The notes: generated by a model not told the origin, from the sequence alone. 42,674 nt of DNA from an uncultured Catenibacillus sp. (GCA_934339005.1 CAKRHR010000023.1:1-42674); one strand, 5' to 3'; positions 1 through 8,766 are shown, counted from the first letter of the stretch. A program made the numbers and translations.

Positions 1-2
1 AA

Positions 3-2333
3 GGAAACAACTACCAGATCGTTGTTGACAATGACCGCACTTTTGATCTTTCTACCTTGCCGGGAAACTTTGACGTTACCAAGACAAGCGACTGGAGCGG
101 TGGGACAGTAAATGGAAACATGCTGACAGTGGATAGTGACAAAGACACCGTTACCTACAAATACGACTGTGGAAAATGGGAAACTGCCAACTTTACATTG
201 AAATGCACACAGGTCACTCAGGGCTTGGGCGTGTATGTCAATGGCGAACAATTCACAAGTGAAAAGCTTTCCATCGCCTGTGGAGAGGGAACTGCAAGCT
301 ACGACCCGAATACAAAGACCCTTACGCTTGACAATGCCACAATTACAAACGGCGGCAAAAGCGATGAAAGTCCTAAGTACGGTATCAGAGTAGTCGGAGA
401 CACCGATTTAACGATCAAACTTTCCGGCACAAACAGCATTACTTTAGATAACGGCGGTGGAATTTTTGCAGACGGCAGCAGTGATAATTACAATATTATC
501 GGTGACGGTAAGCTTACAATCGATGTAAGATGGGATGCACTCTACACGCTTAACGGCAACATCAGCATATCCAAAGGTGCAGAGCTTGATATAACATCTG
601 CCAAGGGCTGCGGAATTATGTCTTATAATAAAGGAAATATCTCCATAGACGGTGCAAAGGTTAAGTCTTTTGCATATTATTCCGCTGCAAATGCAAAGGA
701 ACTGGAAGTTAAAAATGGCAGTGAGGTTGTTCTGAATTCAAGCGAAGATTATTTTAATGCCGCATATATGGGCGATGGAAATGGCGCAGGTAAAATTGAA
801 ATTATCAATTCAAATGTTGAAGCAACAAGCTATTATCCAGCTTTGTATACGGAAGGCAAGCTGACAGTTAATGGTGGTGAAGTAAAATGCACTTCTACTG
901 CGGATGCTGCAATATGGACAAAGGGTGATATTCTGATCAAAGGCGGTGCAAAAGTAACCACTGACGGCAAATACCCGATGGGCGGTTATTGCACTTTCAC
1001 CGTAGAAGAAGCAGAGGTTGATGCAAAAAACACAAATACAAATAATATCCCTGCAATTTTTGATGAATGTGTCCCTGTTATCGCAGATGGATATCAGCTG
1101 ACTTATGCCAAAGCTGTAGATTCTGAAGGAACAGCAATTGACCTACTTTCCAGCGGTACGCAATATTTTGCACTTTATAAGAATGTTCATTTTATAACAA
1201 AAGCTGTTTACCCTGTTTCTTTTGATGTAACGCCTGATGGATTGACGAATGTGCTAATTAAGGTGAATGGTCAGGTAGTAACAAATCCAGTCAATCTGGT
1301 GGCAGGCACTTATCAAATTGAGATAACGGCTGATAACTGCAAAGCGTACAGCGGCAATATAACAGTTACAGCCGATGCAGCAACGCACACACAGACGATA
1401 GCAATGACTTATTTACCTGCCGATTATACTAAGGTTGATAAAGCCATTGACAAAGCAAACGAACTGAACAAGGATAACTATAAGGACATTTCCGCAGTGG
1501 AAGCTGCAGTAAAAGCTGTAGTCCGTGACAAGAATATAACCGAGCAGACTGAGGTAGATGCAATGGCAAAGGCTATAGAAGATGCGATAGCGGCATTGGT
1601 GTACAAAGATGCTGACTATACCAAGGTCGATGAAGCCATTGACAAAGCAGAATCGTTGAAGAAAGATAACTACAAGGATTTCACTGGCGTAGAATCAGCG
1701 GTGAAGGCTGTAGTGCGTGATAAGAACATTACTGAACAGAGCGAAGTAGATGCAATGGCAAAGGCTATAGAAGATGCGATAGCAGCACTGGAATACAAGG
1801 AAGCCGATTATACTAAGGTAGATGAAGCCATAGCCAAAGCAAATGCGCTTAAGAAGGAAAACTACAAAGACTTCACTGGCGTGGAAGCCGCAGTAAAGGC
1901 AGTAGTGCGAGGTAAGAACATAACCGAGCAGGCAGAGGTGGATGCAATGGCAAAGGCTATAGAGGATGCGATAGCGGCATTAGAATACAAGGATGCCGAT
2001 TATACTAAGGTCGATGCAGCTATTGCAAAGGCAGATGCGTTGAAAAAAGATGACTACAAGGATTTCACCGGCGTGGAAGCTGCAGTAAAGGCAGTAGTGC
2101 GAGGCAAGAACATTACTGAACAGGCTGAGGTAGACAAAATGGCAAAGGCTATCGAAAATGCGATTGCAGCACTTGAGAAAAAGACTGGCAGCACCAAACC
2201 GGGGACATCCGTTAAAAGTCCGCAGACAGGTGACACAAGTAATTTTGTTTTGTGGATTGTGTTGCTGTTTGTCAGTGGTAGTGCAGCTATAAGTGCAGTA
2301 ATACTTAGACGAAAGAAAAAATACACAGCATAG
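3..2333 (+). CDS. Sortase-anchored surface protein with beta-helix-like region and four FIVAR repeats (5' end outside window)
   Basis: The frame is open to the left edge, so the true start lies upstream; the TTG at 57 has no ribosome site and is not taken as the start. Seen: a Thr/Asn/Gly-rich N-terminal half with repeated short beta-strand patterns (GVYVNG, LTLDNATITNGG, LTIKLSGTNSITL), as in carbohydrate-binding beta-helix adhesins; a short beta domain near nt 1200-1400; four FIVAR-type repeats of 64 residues; then SPQTGD (2217-2234), a hydrophobic segment and RRKKK. That end is a cell-wall sorting signal with Ser in place of the Leu of LPXTG. Inference: an exported adhesin or glycan-binding protein covalently linked to peptidoglycan. 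A terminator follows directly, so it is not co-transcribed with the next operon. The FIVAR and sorting-signal calls are firm; the ligand is unknown. Confidence 0.85.
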   Translation, partial: GNNYQIVVDNDRTFDLSTLPGNFDVTKTSDWSGGTVNGNMLTVDSDKDTVTYKYDCGKWETANFTLKCTQVTQGLGVYVNGEQFTSEKLSIACGEGTASYDPNTKTLTLDNATITNGGKSDESPKYGIRVVGDTDLTIKLSGTNSITLDNGGGIFADGSSDNYNIIGDGKLTIDVRWDALYTLNGNISISKGAELDITSAKGCGIMSYNKGNISIDGAKVKSFAYYSAANAKELEVKNGSEVVLNSSEDYFNAAYMGDGNGAGKIEIINSNVEATSYYPALYTEGKLTVNGGEVKCTSTADAAIWTKGDILIKGGAKVTTDGKYPMGGYCTFTVEEAEVDAKNTNTNNIPAIFDECVPVIADGYQLTYAKAVDSEGTAIDLLSSGTQYFALYKNVHFITKAVYPVSFDVTPDGLTNVLIKVNGQVVTNPVNLVAGTYQIEITADNCKAYSGNITVTADAATHTQTIAMTYLPADYTKVDKAIDKANELNKDNYKDISAVEAAVKAVVRDKNITEQTEVDAMAKAIEDAIAALVYKDADYTKVDEAIDKAESLKKDNYKDFTGVESAVKAVVRDKNITEQSEVDAMAKAIEDAIAALEYKEADYTKVDEAIAKANALKKENYKDFTGVEAAVKAVVRGKNITEQAEVDAMAKAIEDAIAALEYKDADYTKVDAAIAKADALKKDDYKDFTGVEAAVKAVVRGKNITEQAEVDKMAKAIENAIAALEKKTGSTKPGTSVKSPQTGDTSNFVLWIVLLFVSGSAAISAVILRRKKKYTA
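1419..2186 (+). repeat. Four tandem 192-bp FIVAR-coding repeats
   Basis: Units begin at 1419, 1611, 1803 and 1995, each at an ADYTKVD codon block, with exactly 192-bp spacing. Each encodes a three-helix FIVAR unit ending near AIEDAIAALEYK. Units 3 and 4 are nearly identical in DNA and share VVRGKNITEQAEVD, whereas units 1 and 2 have VVRDKNITEQ. This pattern points to recent duplication or homogenisation. Confidence 0.9.
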
Positions 2334-2342
2334 CAGATACGA

Positions 2343-2405
2343 AAAAAACTCTGTGAATCAGAACTGAGAAAATCAAAACGCTCAGACTGATTTACAGAGT
2401 TTTTT
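2343..2405 (+). terminator. Intrinsic terminator after the surface-protein gene
   Basis: The arm AAAAAACTCTGTGAATCAG (2343-2361) pairs with CTGATTTACAGAGTTTTTT (2387-2405) with one mismatch. An inner CTGAG/CTCAG helix continues the stem. A T-run follows on + and the A-run on the left could also serve the opposite strand. Confidence 0.85.
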
Positions 2406-2430
2406 GTTTTGTAAAAAAATAAAAAAACAG

Positions 2431-2484
2431 TTGACAAGTAATTGTCGACAATATATAATCGTCAATATAAATATTGTCGACAAT
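2431..2484 (+). promoter_or_regulatory. Sigma-A promoter with two ATTGTCGACAAT operators
   Basis: TTGACA (2431-2436), a 17-nt spacer and TATAAT (2454-2459) form a perfect promoter. The perfect 12-bp palindrome ATTGTCGACAAT lies inside the spacer (2441-2452) and again downstream of the start region (2473-2484), centres 32 bp apart, about three helical turns. The GTCGAC core fits the consensus known for FadR-subgroup GntR regulators. Placement predicts repression by blocking polymerase. The same core recurs at 8694-8703. The regulator gene is not in the window. Confidence 0.85.
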
Positions 2485-2507
2485 CTACAAAGAAGGAGGA
2501 ATAAAAC

Positions 2508-3665
2508 ATGTCTATCGTTAAAGCGTCAGAAAACAGAGTGATGACAGGTGTTCATTTTATGTTAGGAAATTATGCACTTGTAGAAGGTGCAGTCAGTGCC
2601 GGATGTGAATTTTTTGCAGGTTATCCGATCACACCGGCCAATGAAATATCAGAAAGAATGTCACAGAGATTACCACAGGTTGGTGGTAAGTTTGTTCAGG
2701 CAGAAGATGAATTGTGTTCCATCTTTGCATTAGCCGGTGCATCATTAGCCGGAGCAAAAGTCATGACAGCCACAGCCAGTGCCGGTTACAACTACATGCA
2801 GGAAGGTCTTGGTTATTGTTACACCGTTGAGGCTCCAATCGTGGTTGCGGATGTTATGCGAACCAGAGGTGATAACTTCGCCAGCTATGCGGATGTATAC
2901 CAGATGCGTTACGGCTGCAGCGGCGATTATGAAGCGATTGTTGTATGTCCGTCATCTGTGCAGGAACTTTATGATTATGCGATTTGGGCATTTAATCTGG
3001 CTGAGGAATATCGAAATCCGGTCATTATCATGTCTGAAACAACCATTGCGCTGATGCGTGAAAGACTGGACATTCCAAAAGCGAGTGAGATTGAATTATA
3101 TAACCGTAAATATACAACTAAATCACCGGAAGATTATTTACCATTTGGTGCAGACACTCCGTATGGTTGTCCTGATTTTGCACCTCTTGGCAAGGGTTAC
3201 AACACGATTTATTCTTTGAATCCACACAACGAATACGGCAGCATCGACTGGAATCCGGATGAATTTGAACGACTTTACAAGCGTGTCTGCGGTAAGATTT
3301 CTGAAAACAGAGATAAGATTTGCAGAACAGAAAGCTTCATGATGGAGGATGCAGAGTATGCGATTGTAACTTATGGCAGTGAGGTCAGACCATCCATTGA
3401 TGCAGCAAAACTTGCCAGAGAAGAAGGCATGAAGGTTGGCGTACTTAAGCTGTGCAACATCTGGCCTGTACCTGAAAAGGCAATTGCCGAAGTGTCAAAG
3501 AATGTATCAAAAATCTTTGCAGTGGAAATGAACATGGGTAAATATGTAAATGAAATCAGTCGTGTGGCAGCAGGTCGTTGCGAGGTGCTTCCAATTACGA
3601 AAAACAGAGGTTTAATTCATACATCGACAGAAATTTTAAATGCAATGAAGAAAGGGGTATGCTGA
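2508..3665 (+). CDS. 2-oxoacid:ferredoxin oxidoreductase, alpha subunit (KorA/VorB type)
   Basis: A 385-residue subunit of the thiamine-diphosphate enzymes that convert a 2-oxoacid plus CoA to acyl-CoA and CO2 while reducing ferredoxin, in the cytoplasm. Seen: the pyrimidine-binding N-terminal domain with GYPITPANEISERM and QAEDELCSIFALAGASLAGAK-like segments, MTATASAGYNYMQEGLGY, then the C-terminal transketolase-like domain. The start has AAGGAGG at good spacing. It opens the operon below the double operator, is 1 bp from the beta subunit, and is followed by gamma subunit, acyl-CoA synthetase and ferredoxin. The split architecture matches the 2-oxoglutarate and branched-chain 2-oxoacid enzymes rather than one-chain pyruvate:ferredoxin oxidoreductase. 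The exact 2-oxoacid cannot be read from the sequence. Confidence 0.92.
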   Translation: MSIVKASENRVMTGVHFMLGNYALVEGAVSAGCEFFAGYPITPANEISERMSQRLPQVGGKFVQAEDELCSIFALAGASLAGAKVMTATASAGYNYMQEGLGYCYTVEAPIVVADVMRTRGDNFASYADVYQMRYGCSGDYEAIVVCPSSVQELYDYAIWAFNLAEEYRNPVIIMSETTIALMRERLDIPKASEIELYNRKYTTKSPEDYLPFGADTPYGCPDFAPLGKGYNTIYSLNPHNEYGSIDWNPDEFERLYKRVCGKISENRDKICRTESFMMEDAEYAIVTYGSEVRPSIDAAKLAREEGMKVGVLKLCNIWPVPEKAIAEVSKNVSKIFAVEMNMGKYVNEISRVAAGRCEVLPITKNRGLIHTSTEILNAMKKGVC

Positions 3666-3666
3666 T

Positions 3667-4479
3667 ATGAGTGAAGAACTGGTAATGAATCCGAGAAGAA
3701 AATATTTAAGACCGGAAAAGCTGCCGCATTTTTTCTGCAGTGGCTGTGGATGTGGACAGGTGCTCAATTATTATACACAGGCACTTGAAGAACTTGATCT
3801 GGATCCGTCAAAGATTTTACATATTGCAGGTGTGGGCTGTACAGCACGAATCCCTGTATATTTAAAAACTGATATGTTTCACGGTGTTCATGGACGAACA
3901 CTTGCCTGGGCAACAGGTGTCAAAATGGTACGACCGGAACTGCCGGTTGTGATTTTTGCAGGTGATGGTGACCTTGTATCTATCGGTGGTAATCATATGA
4001 TTCAGGCATGCCGCCGAAACTTAAATGTGACGGTTGTTATGGTTGATAATATGAACTTTGCGATGACTGGCGGACAGGTAGCTCCGACAACTCCGGAAGA
4101 AGCACATACGATGACGACACCTTACGGTAATGCTGAACCGAGATTTAATGTGTGCAAACTTGCGATGGCAGCAGGCGCAACCCACGTTGAACGTTGGACA
4201 ACAGCCAATCCTGTACAGTGCAAGCAGGCAATGGAGAGAGCACTGCAGCATGAAGGCTTTTCATTAATTGAAATCGTATCTCAGTGTCCGACACATTTTG
4301 GACGATATGCGTTAAAGACAGGTGATCCTCAGAAGGTCATTGATTACATTAAGGACATCACTTACACCAAAGCTCAGGGGGCTAAGATGACAGATGAAGA
4401 AAAAGAAGGCAAGTTAGAGCTTGGTGAATTTTTAAGAATCCAAAAGCCGATATATGATGGCACAAACGAACCTTTTTAA
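3667..4479 (+). CDS. 2-oxoacid:ferredoxin oxidoreductase, beta (thiamine diphosphate) subunit
   Basis: A 270-residue catalytic subunit. Seen: the cysteine cluster CSGCGCGQ (residues 24-31) and the thiamine-diphosphate/Mg motif starting GDGD (99-102) and ending near the Asn residues of DNMNFAMTGGQ. These are the hallmarks of the KorB/VorA/PorB family. It lies 1 bp after the alpha subunit, so the two are translationally linked, and it needs the alpha and gamma subunits plus the ferredoxin encoded at 7124. Substrate range is undetermined; 2-oxoglutarate and branched-chain 2-oxoacids are the leading options because the neighbours include an aminotransferase and an acyl-CoA synthetase. Confidence 0.92.
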   Translation: MSEELVMNPRRKYLRPEKLPHFFCSGCGCGQVLNYYTQALEELDLDPSKILHIAGVGCTARIPVYLKTDMFHGVHGRTLAWATGVKMVRPELPVVIFAGDGDLVSIGGNHMIQACRRNLNVTVVMVDNMNFAMTGGQVAPTTPEEAHTMTTPYGNAEPRFNVCKLAMAAGATHVERWTTANPVQCKQAMERALQHEGFSLIEIVSQCPTHFGRYALKTGDPQKVIDYIKDITYTKAQGAKMTDEEKEGKLELGEFLRIQKPIYDGTNEPF

Positions 4480-4543
4480 AGGGAAAATAATTCATGTTTA
4501 GCAGGAGCAAAAAGCTATTTTCAGATAAAGGAGGCAAAAGCTT

Positions 4544-5101
4544 ATGTTAGAGTTTCCATTAAGAGTGACCCTGTGTGGATTTGGTGGTCAGGGTATTATT
4601 TTAACAGCCGTCATTCTTGGTACGACCGCTGTAACAAAAAATAATTTATATGCCGTGCAGACACAGTCTTACGGTTCAGAAGCCAGAGGCGGACAATGTC
4701 AGGCCGAGCTGGTCATTGATAAAGAAAAAATCGGTTCTCCTGTAGCCGAGCGCAAGAATCTGCTTGTAGCAATGTTTCAGGATGCTTATGAAAAATATAT
4801 TGACATTCTTGAGGAGGACGGTGTGCTTGTATTAGACCCGGACCTTGTATCAAAACAGGTCAGAGAAGTTAAACACACATTTGCTGTTCCGGCAACACAG
4901 ATTGCAGTGGATTTGGGTAATCGAATGGCAGCTAATATGGTGATGCTAGGATTTTTGGGAGAGTGCCTTGGCATTTTAAAAGAGGAGGACATGATTGATG
5001 TTGTCAGACATAACGTATCTCCGAGATTTGTGGAATTAAATATTAAAGCAGTCCAGGCCGGTGTGGATTATGCCAAAACACACCAGTTGTATTACAGATA
5101 G
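4544..5101 (+). CDS. 2-oxoacid:ferredoxin oxidoreductase, gamma subunit
   Basis: A 185-residue subunit of the PorC/KorC family. Seen: the Rossmann-like start CGFGGQGIILTA and the family signature SYGSEARGGQCQAEL. It completes the three-chain oxidoreductase with the two upstream genes. AAAGGAGG sits before the ATG. A 64-nt gap separates it from the beta gene, without a terminator. It is followed within 16 nt by the SucC-like gene. Confidence 0.9.
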   Translation: MLEFPLRVTLCGFGGQGIILTAVILGTTAVTKNNLYAVQTQSYGSEARGGQCQAELVIDKEKIGSPVAERKNLLVAMFQDAYEKYIDILEEDGVLVLDPDLVSKQVREVKHTFAVPATQIAVDLGNRMAANMVMLGFLGECLGILKEEDMIDVVRHNVSPRFVELNIKAVQAGVDYAKTHQLYYR

Positions 5102-5117
5102 AGGGCAGGTGACAGCA

Positions 5118-6263
5118 ATGAATTTGTTTGAATATGAAGGCAAAAGCATTTTAAAACAATACGATATTCCGGTGCCGGACAGTCAGCTTGTGGTTTCAGA
5201 AAAAGAAACAGCACCGATGGATTTCCCATTTGTCTTAAAGGCGCAGGTCATGACCGGCGGCAGAGGCAAGGCCGGTGGTGTTAAGGTTTGCCATGATGCA
5301 TCTGAATACAGCACTTATGCACACGATATTATCAATATGACGATTAAGGGGCATCAGGTGCATGGACTTTTAGCCGAGGCGATGGTTTCACCTGCACATG
5401 AACTGTATATGTCCATCACTCTTCAGGGGGTGAAGGTGCCGACACTGATTGCCAGTGCAAAAGGCGGCATGGATATTGAACAGGTGGCAAAAGAAGAACC
5501 AGAGGCAATTATAAAAATAGAGATTGACCCATTTACAGGCATCAAAGATTACCAGCTCAGATATCTTGCAGAACGGTTGGCGGTTGTTGATAAAAATGAA
5601 CTGGCAGAATTTGTCAGAAAGCTTCAGAAAGCATTTTTTGATTCTGGTGCAACACTGACAGAAATCAATCCACTTGGTGTGGTTGATGGAAAACTCATGG
5701 CGATGGATGCAAAGGTCGTGCTTGATAATCACACCCCTGCCATGCAAAAAACGATGGATGCCCTTGAAGCAGACCGACAGAAACTGTATAAGTATGTAAC
5801 ACCTGAAAAAGAGGCGACCACCGTGACATTTGTACCCCTTGAAGGCAATACAGGACTTATTTCAGATGGTGCCGGTACAGGTATGCTGACACTGGATTTA
5901 TTAAGGGATGCAGGCGTTGAGGTTTCAAGCTTTGCAGAGCTTGGAGGCATGACTTCACCGGAGGTGATGTATCGTGCGATGGAATTGACATTTAAAAACA
6001 ATCCGGCTATCGATGCGCTGATGGTTGTTTTGATTGGTGGCTTTAACCGTATGGATAATATGGCTGTTGGGCTGACAAAATTTATGGATGAGCATCATAT
6101 TCATATTCCTGTGTATTGCAGAATGTGCGGTACGAAACAGGAGGAGGGCATTCAGATTATGCATGAGCATGGGCTGAAAACCTATGATGTGCTGACAGAA
6201 ACGGTTGGTGAACTTGTAGATTTTGTAAAAGGAGGCGGTCAGAATGTCAATATTAATCAATAA
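5118..6263 (+). CDS. sucC: SucC-like beta subunit of ADP-forming succinyl/acyl-CoA synthetase
   Basis: A 381-residue ATP-grasp subunit that, with the alpha subunit, converts acyl-CoA, ADP and phosphate to acid, CoA and ATP. Seen: N-terminal NLFEYEGKSILKQYDIPVP, the nucleotide-binding FVLKAQVMTGGRGKAGG, EINPLGVVDGKLMAMDAK and the C-terminal CoA-ligase half with GTKQEEG. The frame extends upstream to 5061, but the ATG at 5118 gives the family N-terminus and avoids overlapping the gamma subunit. It overlaps the alpha subunit by 20 bp, which implies coupled translation. In an oxidoreductase operon it most likely harvests ATP from the acyl-CoA product. Succinate is the default substrate, but the partner's active-site region is atypical. 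Confidence 0.88.
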   Translation: MNLFEYEGKSILKQYDIPVPDSQLVVSEKETAPMDFPFVLKAQVMTGGRGKAGGVKVCHDASEYSTYAHDIINMTIKGHQVHGLLAEAMVSPAHELYMSITLQGVKVPTLIASAKGGMDIEQVAKEEPEAIIKIEIDPFTGIKDYQLRYLAERLAVVDKNELAEFVRKLQKAFFDSGATLTEINPLGVVDGKLMAMDAKVVLDNHTPAMQKTMDALEADRQKLYKYVTPEKEATTVTFVPLEGNTGLISDGAGTGMLTLDLLRDAGVEVSSFAELGGMTSPEVMYRAMELTFKNNPAIDALMVVLIGGFNRMDNMAVGLTKFMDEHHIHIPVYCRMCGTKQEEGIQIMHEHGLKTYDVLTETVGELVDFVKGGGQNVNINQ

Positions 6264-7122
6264 AGACACAAAGGTGCTTGTTCAGGGTATCACGGGCAAA
6301 TCAGGTTCGCTTCAGACACAGGTGATGCTTGAAGCAGGCACAAATATTGTGGCAGGTGTCACACCGGGCAAGGCAGGACAGACCGTATGTGGCATTCCGG
6401 TGTATAGTTACATCAAGGATGCCAAAGCAGAGCATGATTTTGATACAGTCATTAGTTTTGTACCTCCAAAAGCAGCAAAGGAATCCTGCTATGAGGCGAT
6501 TGACGCAGGAATTAAACTGTTGGTTTTAACAACAGAGGAAATACCGATGGAGGATGTCGTTGCCATTATTCAGTATGCAAAGCAGCATGATACGATTCTT
6601 GTAGGTCCTGGATGTGCAGGTGTGATTGCACCGGGTATCTGTAAGGTTGGTGCACATCCTGTCAGATTCTTTAAACCGGGACATGTCGGTGTCGTATCAA
6701 AGAGTGGTGCATTATCTTATGAAATTGGCAAAACATTGTCTGATGCAGGTATCGGACAGTCCAGTGTGGTTGCCATTGGCGGCGGTCCGTTATGGGGCTT
6801 CATGCAAAAGGATGCCATTGCTTTATATGAAAAAGACCCGGAAACAAAAGTTATAGTGCTGCTTGGTGAAATCGGCGGCAGCTCCGAGGAGGAAGCCGCA
6901 GCCTATATTAAAAAATATGTGACAAAACCAGTCGTTGCCCTGATTGTCGGACGTAACGCACCAAAAGGCAAAAGCCTTGGACATGCCGGTGCGATTGTCA
7001 GCCAGAATACAGGTACAGCCGCAGGCAAGATTGAAGCATTGAAGGATGCAGGCGCTATTGTTGTTAAAAGTCCGGCGGAATTGGTTTCGGCGGTCAGAAA
7101 ATGTATGCAGGAGGTAGAATAA
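6244..7122 (+). CDS. sucD: SucD-like alpha subunit of ADP-forming succinyl/acyl-CoA synthetase
   Basis: A 292-residue CoA-binding subunit. Seen: VQGITGKSGSLQTQ at the N-terminus, PGKAGQTVCGIPVY, GPGCAGVIAPG, LLGEIGGSSEEEAAAYI and the phosphohistidine motif GHAGAI with His247. Two normally strict stretches differ. The family SGTLTYE appears here as SGALSYE (residues 154-160), and the usual GGDP...GT/S.F stretch is replaced by GGGPLWGFMQKD (179-190). Inference: the acyl pocket may suit something other than succinyl-CoA. Translation is coupled to the beta gene by overlap, and the ferredoxin gene starts 1 bp after its stop. Confidence 0.87.
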   Translation: MSILINKDTKVLVQGITGKSGSLQTQVMLEAGTNIVAGVTPGKAGQTVCGIPVYSYIKDAKAEHDFDTVISFVPPKAAKESCYEAIDAGIKLLVLTTEEIPMEDVVAIIQYAKQHDTILVGPGCAGVIAPGICKVGAHPVRFFKPGHVGVVSKSGALSYEIGKTLSDAGIGQSSVVAIGGGPLWGFMQKDAIALYEKDPETKVIVLLGEIGGSSEEEAAAYIKKYVTKPVVALIVGRNAPKGKSLGHAGAIVSQNTGTAAGKIEALKDAGAIVVKSPAELVSAVRKCMQEVE

Positions 7123-7123
7123 T

Positions 7124-7321
7124 ATGGCTGTATATATTGATAAAGAGCTTTGTAAAAGCTGTAAATTATGTAAAAATAATTGTCCAAAGGACGTTTTTGA
7201 AATTACACATAAAGTCAATAAAAAAGGTTACAACTACATGGAGGCAGTCAGACCGGAGGCATGTATCAAGTGCAGAAAATGTGAAATCACATGTCCGGAT
7301 TTTGCGATTGCGATTGTTTAA
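7124..7321 (+). CDS. 2[4Fe-4S] ferredoxin, delta subunit of the oxidoreductase
   Basis: A 65-residue protein with two complete [4Fe-4S] motifs: CKSCKLCKNNCP and CIKCRKCEITCP. It starts 1 bp after the sucD-like stop. In this family such a protein is the KorD-type electron-transfer subunit that takes electrons from the beta subunit. Its position after the acyl-CoA synthetase genes shows that the whole set is one transcription unit. No domain beyond the dicluster is present. Confidence 0.9.
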   Translation: MAVYIDKELCKSCKLCKNNCPKDVFEITHKVNKKGYNYMEAVRPEACIKCRKCEITCPDFAIAIV

Positions 7322-7437
7322 ATGTAGAACAGTTGGGCATATGTGAATGTTACTATTTTAATTGATAAAACCGGGATGCCGGACATTTCGGTGTTGAACG
7401 ATGAAGGATATTTAGAGAGAAGAACAGGAGGCACATT

Positions 7438-8625
7438 ATGATAAGTCGTCTGGCAAAAAATATTACACCATCCGCAACGTGCGAACTTGAGGGCGTTGTG
7501 GCAGATTTAAAAGCGCAGGGGATAGATGTCATTGAGATGAATGCCGGAGAACCGGATTTTTTAACCCCGCATACAATTGTTCATGCCTGTGAAGACGCTA
7601 TGGCACAGGGCAAAATGAAATATGTGAATATCAATGGGATTGCGGCACTCAGAGAAGCGATTTGTGAGAAATTAAAAAGGGATAACCAGCTCATTTATGA
7701 TGCATCACAAATCTGTGTATCGACAGGTGCAAAACAGGCATTATTTAACGCTGTACTTGCTGTAGTTAATCCGAGAGATGAAGTCTTGATTCCGATTCCG
7801 GGCTGGGTCAGCTACAGTGAGATGGTTAAAATGGCAGGTACAACACCTGTTTATGTTAAAACGAAAAAAGATTTTCATCTGGACATTGAGGCAATCAAAG
7901 CAGCCGTGACAGATAAGACAAAAGCGATTATGATTAATTCTCCAAATAATCCGACAGGTGCGGTATATACAAAAGATGAGCTTGAAGCACTTGCCGAACT
8001 GGCAAAAGAACATGATTTCTTTGTAATTTCAGATGAAGTTTATGAAAAATATATTTATGGCGGCAAAAAACATTACAGCATCGCGGCTGTTTCAAAGGAT
8101 GCTTATGAGAGAACCATTGTCATTAATGGATTTTCAAAAGCTTATGCCATGACCGGCTGGAGAATCGGTTATTCAGCAGCGGCACCGGAAATTGCCAGGG
8201 CTATTACAGCTATTCAGGGTCATGTGACTTCAAACAGCACGACCATGGTACAGTGGGCAGCCATTGAAGCACTGGCATCCGGCGAGGACAACGTTCCTTC
8301 TATGCTTGCCATGTATCAGGAACGCAGAACCTATATGCTTGGACGGCTTCAGGCCATTCCTGGTGTAACCTGTGATGAGGTGGACGGTGCATTTTATTAT
8401 ATGGCTGATTTTGGCAGCTATATGGATAAACATCTGCCGGATGGCGAAAAGGTCGAAAGTGCTGTGAGATTGTGTGATTATCTTTTAAAAGAAGCACATG
8501 TAGCCATGGTTCCCGGTGAAGCTTTCCTGGCACCTGGGATGATCCGGTTTGCTTATACCAATGCCGTTGATAAAATCAAGATTGGCATGGACAGAATTGA
8601 GGAAGCACTGGCAAAATTGAAATAA
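7438..8625 (+). CDS. PLP-dependent class I/II aminotransferase (aspartate aminotransferase family)
   Basis: A 395-residue fold-type I aminotransferase. Seen: AGEPDF near residue 37, STGAKQALFNA for cofactor phosphate contact, SPNNPTG (168-174), ISDEVYE with Asp199, and GFSKAYAMTGWRIGY with the Schiff-base Lys234 and Arg242. Reaction: amino group transfer between an amino acid and 2-oxoglutarate or a similar acceptor. AGGAGG precedes the ATG. As last gene of the unit it would supply the 2-oxoacid used by the oxidoreductase. The amino-acid specificity is not readable. The 116-nt gap before it has an open 32-codon frame that I do not trust. Confidence 0.88.
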   Translation: MISRLAKNITPSATCELEGVVADLKAQGIDVIEMNAGEPDFLTPHTIVHACEDAMAQGKMKYVNINGIAALREAICEKLKRDNQLIYDASQICVSTGAKQALFNAVLAVVNPRDEVLIPIPGWVSYSEMVKMAGTTPVYVKTKKDFHLDIEAIKAAVTDKTKAIMINSPNNPTGAVYTKDELEALAELAKEHDFFVISDEVYEKYIYGGKKHYSIAAVSKDAYERTIVINGFSKAYAMTGWRIGYSAAAPEIARAITAIQGHVTSNSTTMVQWAAIEALASGEDNVPSMLAMYQERRTYMLGRLQAIPGVTCDEVDGAFYYMADFGSYMDKHLPDGEKVESAVRLCDYLLKEAHVAMVPGEAFLAPGMIRFAYTNAVDKIKIGMDRIEEALAKLK

Positions 8626-8649
8626 AAATGAAAAAAATAAAAAAAGGTG

Positions 8650-8703
8650 TTGACAACGTGAAAAATCAGTGCTAATATTTCGGCATAAAGAAATTGTCGA
8701 CAA
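8650..8703 (+). promoter_or_regulatory. Sigma-A promoter and third TTGTCGACAA operator
   Basis: TTGACA (8650-8655), 17 nt and TAATAT (8673-8678) form a good promoter. TTGTCGACAA (8694-8703) lies just after the expected start point. It shares the core of the two operators upstream of the oxidoreductase operon, and these are the only non-coding copies found in the window. Inference: one regulator controls both units. Confidence 0.75.
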
Positions 8704-8766
8704 AGAACAATAAATAAATTAAAACAATTACAAGATATTCAAAAGAAAATCAAACAGATGATAAGT

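Noticed and set aside
2441..2484. GTCGAC palindromes as mere restriction sites
   Set aside because: The 12-bp flanks are identical, both copies sit at promoter positions, and a third copy lies at the next operon's start point.
7343..7441. GTG-started 32-codon frame between ferredoxin and aminotransferase, its TGA overlapping the aminotransferase ATG
   Set aside because: No ribosome site, a rare start codon and no recognisable similarity; the overlap alone is not enough to call a gene.
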